Assembly: GCA_022826535.1 (NCBI GenBank)
Contig: JAJDUS010000051.1
Coordinates: 1-33,480, forward strand
Direction of reading: 5' to 3'
Length of the DNA stretch: 33,480 nucleotides
Source of the DNA: Prochlorococcaceae cyanobacterium jk18x1bzbins.87
Lineage (GTDB): Bacteria > Cyanobacteriota > Cyanobacteriia > PCC-6307 > Cyanobiaceae
Under the pieces are notes generated by a model that saw only the letters and a list, made by a program, of their open reading frames with translations, was not told where the DNA came from and made no database searches. Made by a program: the position numbers and the translations under genes. This document shows positions 8,397 through 16,896 of the stretch, in pieces. Position 1 is the stretch's first letter. Every line of letters starts with the position of its first letter.

Positions 8397-8657
8397 TCAG
8401 AGCAGCCCCTGGGCGGCCAGGCCCTGGATGGCGCCAATGCCAAACACGTGACCAAGGCTGGTGGTCCCTAGCACAGCGCCAGCGCTGAAGCCACCAAAAA
8501 ACTTGGCGTCACCGGGCATGGCTGGGCCTACACCGGGTTGCTGAATGGTGGCTTTCCCAATGGCAATGGCTGCCACATTGCATGCCAGCATCACCATGCC
8601 GACCGCAGGAGTCCAGGTGACGGTGGCAGGGGTCAGAGCAAAGAGTGATTCAATCAA
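8397..8657 (-). CDS. psaK: Photosystem I reaction centre subunit PsaK
   Basis: PsaK, a two-helix peripheral subunit of photosystem I in the thylakoid membrane. The sequence has the family blocks ALTPATVTWTPAVGMVMLAC, NVAAIAIGKATI (first helix into the loop) and FFGGFSAGAVLGTTSLGHVF followed by GIGAIQGL (second helix). The frame is open to an ATG at 8702, but that adds 15 residues unlike any PsaK. I place the start at TTG 8657: it gives 86 aa, the usual PsaK length, and GGAGGA lies seven bases upstream of it. It is the last gene of a minus-strand run with DUF2499 and DUF3593. A hairpin terminator follows at 8318-8349. Confidence 0.87.
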   Translation of the reverse strand: MIESLFALTPATVTWTPAVGMVMLACNVAAIAIGKATIQQPGVGPAMPGDAKFFGGFSAGAVLGTTSLGHVFGIGAIQGLAAQGLL

Positions 8658-8758
8658 AATCCTGGTCCTCCAACAAGGTGTGGGCACAAAGTGCGGTGAC
8701 ATTTTTGCCGATCACCCCCAGCCAAACTTGACGTTCCGGGGACACCTGTAAGACTTTT

Positions 8759-9079
8759 TCACTTTCTGTCCAGATCCTTCCCGGCCCCTTGCCGCTGGCG
8801 CCCGGCCTGGGCAAAACCCAGGGCAACCAGCAGGTTGCTGGCGGTCAGGAAAGCCTCGGCACCCCCATGGAGGGGGTCCACATTCGCCAACTGCTGCCCA
8901 AAGCGCAACTGGGCAATTGCCCCAGCCACCACGGTGATCAGGACAAAAACAAGGGTGGCGGCAAATCCCCACCAAGCCAGTGGCGGGAATCGCTGGCTCC
9001 GCCCGGCATACCACAAAAAGACCAAAAAGGGAATGAGGGACAGGGCAAACAGATTGGAGGCCGACAGCAGCGACGCCAT
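8759..9079 (-). CDS. DUF3593 family membrane protein
   Basis: A 106-aa protein with three hydrophobic stretches: LFALSLIPFLVFLWYAG, AWWGFAATLVFVLITVVAG and FLTASNLLVALGF. The order, the Trp-Trp-Gly block and the LANVDPLHGGAEAFLTASN segment match my memory of DUF3593, found in cyanobacteria and plants next to DUF2499. A frame start at 9193 would overlap the DUF2499 gene by 109 bases and adds junk, so I use ATG 9079, five bases after the DUF2499 stop. The pairing with DUF2499 and the location before psaK suggest a thylakoid-membrane role; function is not known. Confidence 0.77.
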   Translation of the reverse strand: MASLLSASNLFALSLIPFLVFLWYAGRSQRFPPLAWWGFAATLVFVLITVVAGAIAQLRFGQQLANVDPLHGGAEAFLTASNLLVALGFAQAGRQRQGAGKDLDRK

Positions 9080-9084
9080 GGGGA

Positions 9085-9396
9085 TCAGGGGGAAGTGTCG
9101 CGGGAGGGGGCCTGCTGCCACAGCCACCAGGCCGCCAAGGCCAAGGCGCTGTTGCCCAGCAAGGTGGCTGCGGCTTGCATGGTGACCAGCCACTGGAGGC
9201 TGCTGGCATTATCAAACACATGCCATGTGCAGGCGCAGAGGGCGCTCACCAGGGCTGGGGTCATGGCCATGGCCAACCAACACCAGTCCGACTCCCCCCG
9301 TAGTCGCCCGTAGCGCACCACCAGCCCCATGGCCAGGCACCACTCCAGCACGGAGCTGATGTGGATCCACCAAGTGGGGAGGGACAAGGCATGCAT
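9085..9396 (-). CDS. DUF2499 family membrane protein
   Basis: A 103-aa protein that opens MHALSLPTWWIHISSVLEWC, a hallmark start of DUF2499, and contains MTPALVSALCACTWHVFDN, a conserved Trp-His block, and LVTMQAAATLLGNSALALAA. Three transmembrane helices are likely. Homologues are restricted to cyanobacteria and plastid-bearing eukaryotes. It starts 26 bases after the pyrB stop and ends five bases before DUF3593, so all three genes are probably co-transcribed. Confidence 0.8.
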   Translation of the reverse strand: MHALSLPTWWIHISSVLEWCLAMGLVVRYGRLRGESDWCWLAMAMTPALVSALCACTWHVFDNASSLQWLVTMQAAATLLGNSALALAAWWLWQQAPSRDTSP

Positions 9397-9422
9397 GGGG
9401 AATGCTGGACTGGCCCCTCAGT

Positions 9423-10445
9423 TTAGGGCTCCAGTGCGGTGGCCAAGAGGTAGAGCAAGGCCATGCGGATGGGGATGCCATGGCTCACTTGCCGGTTCAC
9501 GAGGCAACGCTGTGGGTCAGCCAACAACTGGCTGCTCAGCTCCACATCCCGATTCACCGGACCGGGGTGGAGTACTGGCGCCCCGGGGCGGCAACGTTCC
9601 AGGCGCCCATGGGTGATGCCATAGGCAAGGTGGTAATCCTCCAGATTGGTAATCAGGTGGCGCTGGGCCCGCTCTTTCTGTAGCCGCAGGGTGATGACGG
9701 CATCCACGTCCGTCAAGGCCTCGTCCAGATTACGGAACAGGTGAACCGTTCCCCGCCGGGAGATGGGATCCCTGTCGCAGCCTGGGGGCATGGCCGCTAG
9801 GAAATCGGCAAAACAACTGGGCAAAAGGGCGCTAGGTCCGCAGAGGTGGATGGTGGCGCCCGCTGCGCTCAGTGCCCAAAGATTGGAGCGGGCCACCCGG
9901 GAATGGAGGATGTCGCCCACAATGGCAATGGTGCGGCCAGTCAGGGCCTCCATGGTGGGCTGCTGGGGGGCGAAGTGACGGGCCAGAGTGAACAGGTCCA
10001 GCAAGGCCTGGCTGGGGTGACTGTGGAGGCCGTCCCCTGCGTTCAGGACTGCAACCCTGTGACCCATGGCCTCCAGCTTCTGGGCCACGGCGCCGGGGAC
10101 ACCGCTGCCGCTGTGGCGGATCACCAGCAATTCAGCCCCCATGGCCGCATAGGTGAGGGCCGTATCCAGGAGGGTCTCCCCCTTCGCCACGGCGCTGGAG
10201 GCTGGCGCAAAGCTGGCAACATCAGCCGAGAGCCGTCGGGCGGCCAGTTCAAAGCTATTGCGGGTGCGGGTGCTGGGTTCAAAGAACAATGTGGCCACCA
10301 GCCGCCCTTGCAAAGCTGGCAGCCGCCGTGGTCCCCCGCTGGGGATGGCCCGGAAACGCTCCGCCAGCTCAAGCACCAACGCAAAATCCTGCTGTCCCAG
10401 ACCGGCAAGATCCAGCAGATGTCGGTGACTCCAGTGGTTGTTCAG
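9423..10445 (-). CDS. pyrB: Aspartate carbamoyltransferase catalytic subunit
   Basis: PyrB, which makes N-carbamoyl-aspartate from carbamoyl phosphate and aspartate in pyrimidine synthesis. Carbamoyl-phosphate binding is shown by [16 protein letters not shown] and later [10 protein letters not shown]; the C-terminal aspartate-side motif is [11 protein letters not shown]. The first standard start codon, TTG at 10379, would cut into the family's first helix. The frame is open upstream and encodes [20 protein letters not shown], a normal PyrB N-terminus. The only plausible start there is CTG at 10443-10445, which overlaps the stop of the upstream glycosylase gene as CTGA and gives 340 aa, the usual length. 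That coupling is inference. Confidence 0.9.
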   Translation of the reverse strand: MNNHWSHRHLLDLAGLGQQDFALVLELAERFRAIPSGGPRRLPALQGRLVATLFFEPSTRTRNSFELAARRLSADVASFAPASSAVAKGETLLDTALTYAAMGAELLVIRHSGSGVPGAVAQKLEAMGHRVAVLNAGDGLHSHPSQALLDLFTLARHFAPQQPTMEALTGRTIAIVGDILHSRVARSNLWALSAAGATIHLCGPSALLPSCFADFLAAMPPGCDRDPISRRGTVHLFRNLDEALTDVDAVITLRLQKERAQRHLITNLEDYHLAYGITHGRLERCRPGAPVLHPGPVNRDVELSSQLLADPQRCLVNRQVSHGIPIRMALLYLLATALEP

Positions 10446-11104
10446 GGCTTCAAAAGCTGGGCGCTGCTCCAGCAGTGTGCTTGATGGGGGCGTTGATCCC
10501 CTGGAATACGGCGGCTGATGCTGCGGCTGACCCCCAGATACCAGCGCCAGGCCAACCCCTTCCCGCGGGAGATGCCAATCCGCTGACCATGGCGCAGATC
10601 CATGGCACCGCTGGCCAGGGCTGTCGCCAGGGCTGGGGGGCGTTGAGTGAGCCAGAGCCCTGCCGTGGAATCGGTGGCCAGTTGGCCATCAAAGGAGCGG
10701 TCAATGCCGAGGCAACGGCAGAGGAGGCCAGGTCCTGCCGCCCGCCGCTCGTGCTGCACACCCAAGGGAAGATCCAACGCCCGCAGCAAAACGCCACTGG
10801 CCCAATCGGGGCGATCCGTCACCACGTTACAGCAGTGATGTACACCGTAACTGGTGTAGACATAAAAGTGCCCCGGCACGCCAAAAAGGGTTTCATTGCT
10901 GGGGGTGCGGCGGTGGTGCCCATGGCAGGCGGGTTCGCTTTGGCAATAGGCTTCCGTTTCCACAACCACCCCCCAGCGCAACTGCTCCCGGTGGCGGCGC
11001 ACCAATAGGCAGCCCAGTAAGTCAGGGGCCACGGCGGCGGCGGGGCGGTGGAATGTCTCCAACGGCAGAGACGACACACCGCCAGGGGCACTGTCCCCAA
11101 CCAT
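10442..11104 (-). CDS. 3-methyladenine DNA glycosylase (Mpg/AAG family)
   Basis: Base-excision repair glycosylase of the alkyladenine (AAG/MPG) fold, which removes 3-methyladenine and other damaged purines. Family blocks seen: [30 protein letters not shown] (with the catalytic Glu in V-E-T-E-A-Y), [20 protein letters not shown] (the Tyr-rich base-flipping strand), VLLRALDL, and [20 protein letters not shown] with the P-G-x-L-x-x-x-L-G signature. The frame runs up to 11221; ATG 11104 or ATG 11158 are possible, the latter sharing its CATG with the 45-aa gene on the other strand. I use 11104. First gene of a minus-strand run into pyrB; its stop overlaps the probable pyrB start. Confidence 0.88.
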   Translation of the reverse strand: MVGDSAPGGVSSLPLETFHRPAAAVAPDLLGCLLVRRHREQLRWGVVVETEAYCQSEPACHGHHRRTPSNETLFGVPGHFYVYTSYGVHHCCNVVTDRPDWASGVLLRALDLPLGVQHERRAAGPGLLCRCLGIDRSFDGQLATDSTAGLWLTQRPPALATALASGAMDLRHGQRIGISRGKGLAWRWYLGVSRSISRRIPGDQRPHQAHCWSSAQLLKP

Positions 11105-11156
11105 GGTTGGCGAAATGGGCAGAGGGGGCCAAACTGGTTCTGCTGCTGTTTGTCCC

Positions 11157-11294
11157 ATGGACGCCTCTGTCCCTGATTTTAGTCGCCTGTTGTTGCTGGC
11201 CTCCATCCTTTTCGTGGCCACGGCCCTCTACTTCGGAACCCAGGGAGGGTTCTATGACAGTGACGACTACCATGGCAACGGCTCGGCCCACTGA
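11157..11294 (+). CDS. Small single-helix membrane protein (45 aa)
   Basis: A short frame encoding MDASVPDFSRLLLLASILFV, continuing ATALYFGTQGGFYDSDDYHG and ending NGSAH. One transmembrane helix (about residues 9-27) is followed by a Gly/Tyr/Asp-rich tail that looks strongly conserved in kind. The size and plan resemble small thylakoid subunits, but I cannot assign it to a named one. Divergent from the glycosylase gene; the ATG shares a CATG palindrome with an alternative start of that gene. Confidence 0.65.
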   Translation: MDASVPDFSRLLLLASILFVATALYFGTQGGFYDSDDYHGNGSAH

Positions 11295-11324
11295 CCGGCG
11301 CCATGGGGCCAACACGGGCCAACA

Positions 11325-11654
11325 TCATGGGGTGGTGGTCTCACCGGAGCTGTCGTGGCTCCCCTGGCTGATCTGCTCCTCCATGGGGCAATCCTCAGCG
11401 GTGGGGAGATCTTCACTTCCCCCGTTGCGGGGCAGGCTGGAGAGACGACTCATCACCGAGCCCACGGAATTCAGCCGCACCATTTCCTGCCAGGCTTGCA
11501 ACTCGCCGTCCTCGTCGGTTTCATAGCGCAGGGTCACCACCCCGCCACTCACCTCCACCACCTGAGCTTGCTCAATCCAGCGCTGCTGGTCCGAGAGAAA
11601 TACCCAGACGGGGCGACCCTCACACTGGGCCTCATAAAGCTTGCGGTCGAACAT
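11325..11654 (-). CDS. DUF6679-like conserved cyanobacterial protein
   Basis: A 109-aa soluble protein beginning MFDRKLYEAQCEGRPVWVFL, then DQQRWIEQAQVVEV, VTLRYETDEDGELQAWQEMV and RLNSVGSVMSRLSSLPR; the tail is acidic and low in complexity. The core fits a small family found across cyanobacteria (as I recall, DUF6679) with no known function. The frame opens at 11729, but ATG 11654 has a GGGAG ribosome binding site and matches the family start. It converges with the 45-aa gene at 11157 and is divergent from the creatininase-family gene. Confidence 0.7.
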   Translation of the reverse strand: MFDRKLYEAQCEGRPVWVFLSDQQRWIEQAQVVEVSGGVVTLRYETDEDGELQAWQEMVRLNSVGSVMSRLSSLPRNGGSEDLPTAEDCPMEEQISQGSHDSSGETTTP

Positions 11655-11745
11655 GGGACTCCCATTAATCACCCGGTCGCCAACCGCCTGCCGGTGATTG
11701 GAGACAATGTAGGGCCATGACGCTTCCAATGAGGCTGTATCCGCA

Positions 11746-12519
11746 ATGAGAATTCCCTCTGAATCCCCAAGCTGGCAACTCCAGCTTTGGACATGGCCTG
11801 AGGTGGAACACTATCTGGAGCATAACAAAGGCGTGATCCTGCCCCTGGGCTCTACCGAGCAGCATGGCCCTACAGGAGCTATTGGTACGGATGCCCTCAC
11901 AGCGGATGCCGTGGCCCAGGCGGTGGCGGAGCGAAGCCATGTGGTGGTGGCTCCTCCCCAGGCGTTTGGCATGGCTGAACATCACTTGGGATTTCCGGGC
12001 ACCATCAGCCTTCAGCCCAGCACCCTTCTGGCCCTGTTGCGGGATGTGGTGGTTTCCCTGGCCCGCCATGGCTTTGAGCGGATTTATGTGGTCAATGGTC
12101 ATGGGGGGAACATGGCCACCGCCCGGGCCGCATTTAGCGAGGCCTACGACCGGGCGGCCAGTTTGGGCCTGGCCAGTGCGCCACGGCTGCGCTGCAAGCT
12201 GGCCAACTGGTTTTTGGCCCCGGCGGTGATGGCCCATGCCCGTCAACTCTATGGGGCGCGGGAAGGCCAGCACGCCACCCCCAGCGAGATCGCTGTGACA
12301 CTCCATCTCCATCCCCACCTGGCCCGGAAACTCAGGCCCCTACCTGAACCTGCCCCCGCGGGTCCCATCCATGGGTGGGAGGATTTTCGTCGCCGCTACC
12401 CCGATGGCCGCATGGGCTCCGACCCCTCCCTGGCCACGGCGGCAGCGGGGCAGGACTTTTTGGAACGGGCGGCCACAGCCCTGAGTGAGGATCTGCAGCG
12501 TTTCTTGCAGACTCCTTGA
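11746..12519 (+). CDS. Creatininase family protein (amidohydrolase)
   Basis: A 257-aa protein with the complete metal-site pattern of the creatininase/ArfB family: ILPLGSTEQHGP (Glu38, His40), a downstream Asp49 in GTDAL, VVNGHGGN (His119) and HATPSE (His176, Glu181). The family includes creatininase, MftE peptidase and FAPy deformylase; in cyanobacteria the substrate is usually unknown, so I give no gene symbol. Complete, no signal peptide, cytosolic. A GAGG motif lies about 11 bases before the start. No functional link with its neighbours is visible. Confidence 0.87.
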   Translation: MRIPSESPSWQLQLWTWPEVEHYLEHNKGVILPLGSTEQHGPTGAIGTDALTADAVAQAVAERSHVVVAPPQAFGMAEHHLGFPGTISLQPSTLLALLRDVVVSLARHGFERIYVVNGHGGNMATARAAFSEAYDRAASLGLASAPRLRCKLANWFLAPAVMAHARQLYGAREGQHATPSEIAVTLHLHPHLARKLRPLPEPAPAGPIHGWEDFRRRYPDGRMGSDPSLATAAAGQDFLERAATALSEDLQRFLQTP

Positions 12520-12635
12520 GGTATCGGGGGGCTAGCGTTGGCTTTGGAACTCGGTTTTGGGCTTGGCAGCCATGACAAGGTAGGGCACATTGCTCTTCAA
12601 GCCAAGCAACGCACCAATTCCCTACAAACACAGTA

Positions 12636-13019
12636 ATGACTCTTTCTAAAGCCAAGAGGCGCGCCTACGAGCTTCGGCAGAAAGACACCGGATGGGGGCG
12701 GGTCATCGCCCATTTCATCCCCTATTATGGGCTCTACTACGCCATTAGCCGACGCACCATCACGCCGCTTTTCTACGCCCTCATCGCCTTCGGCATCATC
12801 ATCCTCATCCTCATCATCATCGAGTCGTTGAACTTGTTATCTCTGGAGCCAACCACTGAGTGGGCAGAGGGGGTAGCAGGTTTCATGGTGCTCGCCGCAA
12901 ACACCGCACAGACCATCGGAGTGAAGCTTGGGATCAATAAGGCCCGCAAGTACGCTCGTATTATTCTGGAGACGGAAGGCTGGAACCAAAGAACCACACC
13001 AACTTCTATACTCGTATGA
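12636..13019 (+). CDS. Unknown small membrane protein (127 aa)
   Basis: A basic N-terminal segment ([20 protein letters not shown]) precedes a strongly hydrophobic helix (residues about 45-63, [20 protein letters not shown]), then a weaker second stretch near residues 80-98 and a basic Tyr/Arg C-terminus. No family recognised. The stretch is richer in AT than its neighbours, with repeated ATC codons in the helix, and there is no obvious ribosome binding site before the ATG. Low-GC composition may mark transfer or just the helix. It lies between creatininase and gatC on the same strand. Confidence 0.55.
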   Translation: MTLSKAKRRAYELRQKDTGWGRVIAHFIPYYGLYYAISRRTITPLFYALIAFGIIILILIIIESLNLLSLEPTTEWAEGVAGFMVLAANTAQTIGVKLGINKARKYARIILETEGWNQRTTPTSILV

Positions 13020-13078
13020 TTCTTGACGGTCTGCCACCCTTGAAGCCAGGCTATGGTGCAGGCCATTGTGAGGACACC

Positions 13079-13372
13079 ATGGGCTCAATCAGCAGGGATG
13101 ATGTGCGCCATGTGGCCCGGCTGGCCCGGCTGGCCTTGCCGGAGGAGCGTATCGCCACCATCACCAGCCAGTTGGAACCCATCCTGGACTATGTGTCCCA
13201 TTTACAGTCCATTGACACCAACGGGGTTCCACCCACTACCCGGGCGGTGGAGGTGGTGAATGTGACGCGAGGGGACCAGGTGCAACCCGGCACTGTGCGG
13301 GATGAACTGCTCGATCAAGCCCCCCAGCGGGAGGGTGACCTGCTGGTGGTGCCCCGCATTCTGGCGGAGTAG
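13079..13372 (+). CDS. gatC: Aspartyl/glutamyl-tRNA(Asn/Gln) amidotransferase subunit C
   Basis: GatC, the small scaffold subunit of the GatCAB amidotransferase that converts Glu-tRNA(Gln) and Asp-tRNA(Asn) to the amidated forms. The 97-aa product fits the family: [20 protein letters not shown], then a helix with [26 protein letters not shown], and the C-terminal [10 protein letters not shown]. The frame is open from 13016, but ATG 13079 has a GAGG site six bases upstream and gives the family start. It is not adjacent to gatA or gatB, as is usual in cyanobacteria. The 3' end converges with crtR with 17 bases between stops. Confidence 0.92.
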   Translation: MGSISRDDVRHVARLARLALPEERIATITSQLEPILDYVSHLQSIDTNGVPPTTRAVEVVNVTRGDQVQPGTVRDELLDQAPQREGDLLVVPRILAE

Positions 13373-13389
13373 GGGAACCTTCCCCTGGG

Positions 13390-14436
13390 TTAGGACCGGC
13401 GTGGCAAGGGGGTCACAGCCGTGCGATGGAGGATGTGCAACAACTGGCGACAGGCCCAACGGCTGGGCACAATGCGCGCCAAGTTGCGTAGACGGCTGCG
13501 ACTGCGCTTGTGGCTACGGATACCCAGAAAGACATCATAGAGAAAATTCAGCAGATCCCCGCGGGACTCGTAAATCCCCAGCCGCTGGGGTGAACCCTTG
13601 GCATCCAGAAGCGGCTTCACAGCCTCATAGGCGGGCTTGTAGTCAAACCAGGGGATGGAGGGCCAGAGGTGGTGGACCAGGTGATAGTTCTGCCCCATGA
13701 TCAGCCAGTTCATGGTCTTGCCGGGGTAGATCCGGGCATTGTGCCAACGGTTCCGTTCCGTGAAGGGGCGATGGGGAAGGTAGTCGAAAAACAACCCCAA
13801 GGTGACCCCCACCAGCAGTGCCGGGGCGAACCAGCAGTTGAATAGAAACGTTAAGAACCCCTGGTGGGCTGCGACCGCCACAATGGCCAGGAAGAGGCCA
13901 CGGGCAATGCCCCATTCCAATAACTCATGGCGGCGCCAGAGCCGACGACGGAAGAAGAAATACTCGTGGTAGAAGAAGCGTGGCGCAATGAGCCACAGGG
14001 GACCAAAGGTGGACACCGTGTGGTCCGGATCCTTCTCCGGATCGTTGACATGGGCGTGGTGTTCCAGGTGAACCCTCGTAAACACCGGATAGCTGAACCC
14101 CAGCAGCATGGCGGCCCCATGGCCCATGAAGGCGTTCCAGAAACGGTGGGGATGGGCAGCGCGGTGACAGGCGTCATGGATGACAGTACCCTGCAGATGG
14201 AGGGCCAGAAATCCTGTGGCCACCAGCAGGGGCAGGGGCCAGTGGCCCACAAACCATCCCCAGATGGTCAATCCTGCCAACAGGTAACCGCCCAAAAACA
14301 GGCCCACCGTCGGGTTCCATGGTTTTGGCGGCCTGAGGAAGCGCCGTGGCACGGAGCGACAGCGGTCTGTTGCCGTGGCCACGGCAACAGGGGAAGGCGC
14401 TTCTATCGAGGCAGGAATCACTGAGCGGGTCATCAC
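13390..14436 (-). CDS. crtR: Beta-carotene hydroxylase (CrtR type)
   Basis: CrtR, a membrane di-iron hydroxylase of the fatty-acid-desaturase superfamily that adds hydroxyl groups to the rings of beta-carotene to give zeaxanthin. All three histidine boxes are present: HDACH (residues 87-91), HLEHH (123-127) and HLVHH (252-256), followed by LWPSIPWFDYKPAY. Hydrophobic helices flank the boxes. The 348-aa length includes a basic C-terminal tail rich in Arg/Ser. Zeaxanthin is the main photoprotective xanthophyll of marine Synechococcus. Divergent from the bicA-like gene with about 185 bases between the starts, where the promoters must lie. Confidence 0.93.
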   Translation of the reverse strand: MMTRSVIPASIEAPSPVAVATATDRCRSVPRRFLRPPKPWNPTVGLFLGGYLLAGLTIWGWFVGHWPLPLLVATGFLALHLQGTVIHDACHRAAHPHRFWNAFMGHGAAMLLGFSYPVFTRVHLEHHAHVNDPEKDPDHTVSTFGPLWLIAPRFFYHEYFFFRRRLWRRHELLEWGIARGLFLAIVAVAAHQGFLTFLFNCWFAPALLVGVTLGLFFDYLPHRPFTERNRWHNARIYPGKTMNWLIMGQNYHLVHHLWPSIPWFDYKPAYEAVKPLLDAKGSPQRLGIYESRGDLLNFLYDVFLGIRSHKRSRSRLRNLARIVPSRWACRQLLHILHRTAVTPLPRRS

Positions 14437-14621
14437 CGGGGCTGCTTACCCGTCGGGCCCATGGTCCTTGGGCAGGTCCCTGGGTAATGGATGGGAGCCA
14501 CTTTAGGGAAGGATCGAACAAGCTGCTGAATGACCCGTCACCCGATCCTGCAGGTATGGCATGACACCTTGACCCAGTGGGTTGCGCCTACAGTTCGCCT
14601 GGCTCTTCGCCAGCGCGGCCC

Positions 14622-16304
14622 ATGGCCAACTTGAAACTCTTGGCACCCCATGGCTTTCATGGGCAAAATCTCCGCGGAGACCTGTTGGGGGGAATCACCG
14701 CTGCTGTGGTGGCCCTGCCCCTGGCTCTGGCCTTCGGCAATGCTGCCCTGGGGGAGGGTGGCGCTGTCTATGGCCTCTATGGAGCCGTGGTGGTGGGGTT
14801 CTTTGCAGCCCTGTTTGGCGGCACGCCATCCCAGGTGTCCGGCCCCACAGGACCCATGAGTGTTGCGGTGGCCGGTGTGGTGGCCACACTGGCGGAGCTG
14901 GGGGTCAACCAGGATGTGGCAGCCGGTGAGCTGCTGCCCCTGGTGATGGGGGCTGTGGTGCTGGGGGGACTCTTCCAGATCCTTTTTGGCCTCTTGCGGC
15001 TGGGACGCTACGTGACCCTGGTGCCCTATTCCGTGGTCTCGGGCTTCATGTCCGGGGTGGGGGTGATCATCCTGCTGCTGCAAATGGGACCTTTCATGGG
15101 CATCAGCACCAGGGGGGGGGTTGTGACCTCGCTCACCCAACTGCACCAGCACTTCACCACAGGCGGCGGCCCCAACCTGGCGGCAACCGGCATTGGGGTG
15201 ATGACTGTGGCCGTGGTCTTTCTGACGCCCAAACGCATTGCCCAACTCCTCCCCTCGCCCCTGTTGGCCCTGCTGACCATCACGCCCATCTCCTTGATTT
15301 GGGGGGAGCAGGTTCCCCGAATCGGTGCCATTCCCGAGGGGGGTCTGAGTCTGAGCCTGCCCGCCATGGGAGACCACTGGATTGCGTTGGTGCAGGCGGG
15401 GTTGATTCTCGCAGTTCTTGGCTCGATTGATTCCCTACTCACCTCGCTGGTGGCGGACAGTCTCACCCAAACCCAGCATTGGTCCGACCGTGAACTCATC
15501 GGCCAGGGCATTGGCAACAGCCTGGCGGGCCTGTTCTCCGGCTTGCCGGGCGCTGGCGCCACCATGCGCACGGTCATCAATGTGAAGTCCGGCGGCAAAA
15601 CGCCCCTGTCCGGGATGGTTCATTCCCTTGTCCTGCTCCTGGTTCTCATGGGCGCCGGTCCCATGGCTGCCCAGATTCCCAATGCCCTGCTGGCGGGCAT
15701 CCTGACCAAGGTGGGCATTGACATCATTGACTGGAACTTCCTGTTACGGGCACACCGCATCTCCACCAAAACCGCAGGGGTCATGTATGGAGTGTTGCTG
15801 ATTACGGTGTTCTGGGATCTGATCTGGGCTGTGCTGATCGGGGTCTTCGTGGCCAATCTCATGACCATTGAGAGCATCACGGCCTACCAGTTGGAGGGGA
15901 TGGAGACGCAGGACAACATGATGGCCAGCCCCGACTTGCCTGAAGATGAAAAGGCACTGGTGGATTCCTGTGGCGGTCATGTCATGGTGTTCCGTCTCAG
16001 TGGCCCCCTCAGCTTTGGGGCTGCCAAAGGGATCAGCGACCGCATGTCCCTGGTGCGCAATTACAAGGTCCTGATCCTGGATCTCTCCGCTGTGGCGCGC
16101 CTCGGAGTGACGGCTGCGCTGGCCATTGAATCCATGCTCAACGCAGCGGTGGGCCATGAACGTCATGTGTTTCTGATTGCGCCGGAGGGGCGGGTGCGGG
16201 AAAGGCTTGAGCGGCTCAGCCTCCAGGATCGGATCACCGGAGACCTGAGCATCAGCCGTAAGGCGGCCTTGCAGCGGGCGGTGGAGCTTTGCCGTTCCTC
16301 CTGA
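14622..16304 (+). CDS. SulP family anion transporter, BicA-like
   Basis: A 560-aa SulP protein: a membrane domain followed by a C-terminal STAS domain (about residue 440 onward, with HVMVFRLSGPLSFGAAKGIS and the loop VLILDLSAVARLGVTAALAI). The N-terminal blocks NLRGDLLGGITAAVVALPLA, GLYGAVVVGFFAALFGGTPS and QVSGPTGPMSVAVAG are close in style to BicA, the low-affinity Na+-dependent bicarbonate transporter of Synechococcus PCC 7002. SulP proteins also carry sulfate, so the substrate is inference. I use ATG 14622; a GTG at 14577 would add 15 polar residues. Single gene, followed by a terminator on the opposite strand for the next gene. Confidence 0.88.
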   Translation: MANLKLLAPHGFHGQNLRGDLLGGITAAVVALPLALAFGNAALGEGGAVYGLYGAVVVGFFAALFGGTPSQVSGPTGPMSVAVAGVVATLAELGVNQDVAAGELLPLVMGAVVLGGLFQILFGLLRLGRYVTLVPYSVVSGFMSGVGVIILLLQMGPFMGISTRGGVVTSLTQLHQHFTTGGGPNLAATGIGVMTVAVVFLTPKRIAQLLPSPLLALLTITPISLIWGEQVPRIGAIPEGGLSLSLPAMGDHWIALVQAGLILAVLGSIDSLLTSLVADSLTQTQHWSDRELIGQGIGNSLAGLFSGLPGAGATMRTVINVKSGGKTPLSGMVHSLVLLLVLMGAGPMAAQIPNALLAGILTKVGIDIIDWNFLLRAHRISTKTAGVMYGVLLITVFWDLIWAVLIGVFVANLMTIESITAYQLEGMETQDNMMASPDLPEDEKALVDSCGGHVMVFRLSGPLSFGAAKGISDRMSLVRNYKVLILDLSAVARLGVTAALAIESMLNAAVGHERHVFLIAPEGRVRERLERLSLQDRITGDLSISRKAALQRAVELCRSS

Positions 16305-16345
16305 GTGGGGCAGCAGGTGTGTGGAGAGAACAGTGGTGGTGAAAA

Positions 16346-16368
16346 AAAGGCAGCCCCCCCGGCTGCCT
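16346..16368 (-). terminator. Rho-independent terminator of the GIY-YIG gene
   Basis: A GC-rich inverted repeat with arms AGGCAGCC and GGCTGCCT around a short C-rich loop. On the minus strand it is followed immediately by a run of seven T. It lies about 50 bases after the stop of the minus-strand gene at 16419-16865, in the right orientation to end its transcript, and could also block read-through from it into the bicA-like gene. Confidence 0.8.
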
Positions 16369-16418
16369 CGACGCACTTTCCACAACCCAATCCAACTCCT
16401 TCCTCCAGCGGGCTGTGG

Positions 16419-16865
16419 TTACCGTTCATACGGAAACAAAACTTTTTGTGGGGCTGTGGGGGGCACGGGCGCTTCTCCTGGTTGCCGGTTCGGTCGGGGC
16501 TGGGTGATCAAAACAGCGGCCACACCAACAGCCAGGCCAAGACCACAGATCCCCAGGACCACACCGGGGCTCACCCAATGGGCGTTGGCAGGGGCCTGAT
16601 CGGGGAACCAAGCCGTCTCCCCAGCCCGCCTGGCCAGGCTGCAAGCCCTTCTGCGCTCAGCCCAGCTCAGGGAAAAGTACTCCGATCCGTGCAGGCGCTT
16701 GTCCGCAAACAGTCGGTGCAACTGTTTTTCCAGATCCCTCTCCCTGGGTAGCTTCACAACCTGGCAGACCCTATCCGGCTTGAGTTCTTTCATGCGCCGC
16801 CGAATGTCAACGGTGATGCCGATCTTGGTTAGTCCCCTGTTTTTGATGATGTAAAGAAATCCCAT
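16419..16865 (-). CDS. GIY-YIG (T5orf172-like) domain protein with C-terminal membrane helix
   Basis: A 148-aa protein. Residues 1-75 resemble the T5orf172/Mug113 branch of the GIY-YIG nuclease superfamily: FLYIIKNRGLTKIGITVDIR gives the paired motif strands (YII and KIGIT), followed by Arg-rich RRRM, and DLEKQLHRLFADKRLHGSEY carries the Glu of the metal-binding helix and the terminal SEYF block. A single hydrophobic helix (about residues 98-120, VVLGICGLGLAVGVAAVLIT) and a Pro-rich tail follow, so the domain is probably tethered to a membrane. The frame is open to 16925, inside the tRNA gene; ATG 16865 gives the domain start. It begins 32 bases after the 3' end of tRNA-Leu and may be co-transcribed with it. 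Confidence 0.8.
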   Translation of the reverse strand: MGFLYIIKNRGLTKIGITVDIRRRMKELKPDRVCQVVKLPRERDLEKQLHRLFADKRLHGSEYFSLSWAERRRACSLARRAGETAWFPDQAPANAHWVSPGVVLGICGLGLAVGVAAVLITQPRPNRQPGEAPVPPTAPQKVLFPYER

Positions 16866-16896
16866 GGGCGCTGGTGGGCATAGGCATGAAGAGAAG

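Noticed and set aside
12536-12616. Minus-strand peptide of about 25-28 aa ending MAAKPKTEFQSQR
   Set aside because: Looks peptide-like, but it is very short, has no ribosome binding site, and matches none of the small photosystem subunits I know.
14538-15377. Minus-strand 279-aa open frame rich in His, Gln and Gly
   Set aside because: Antisense to the bicA-like gene; typical composition of a high-GC shadow frame.
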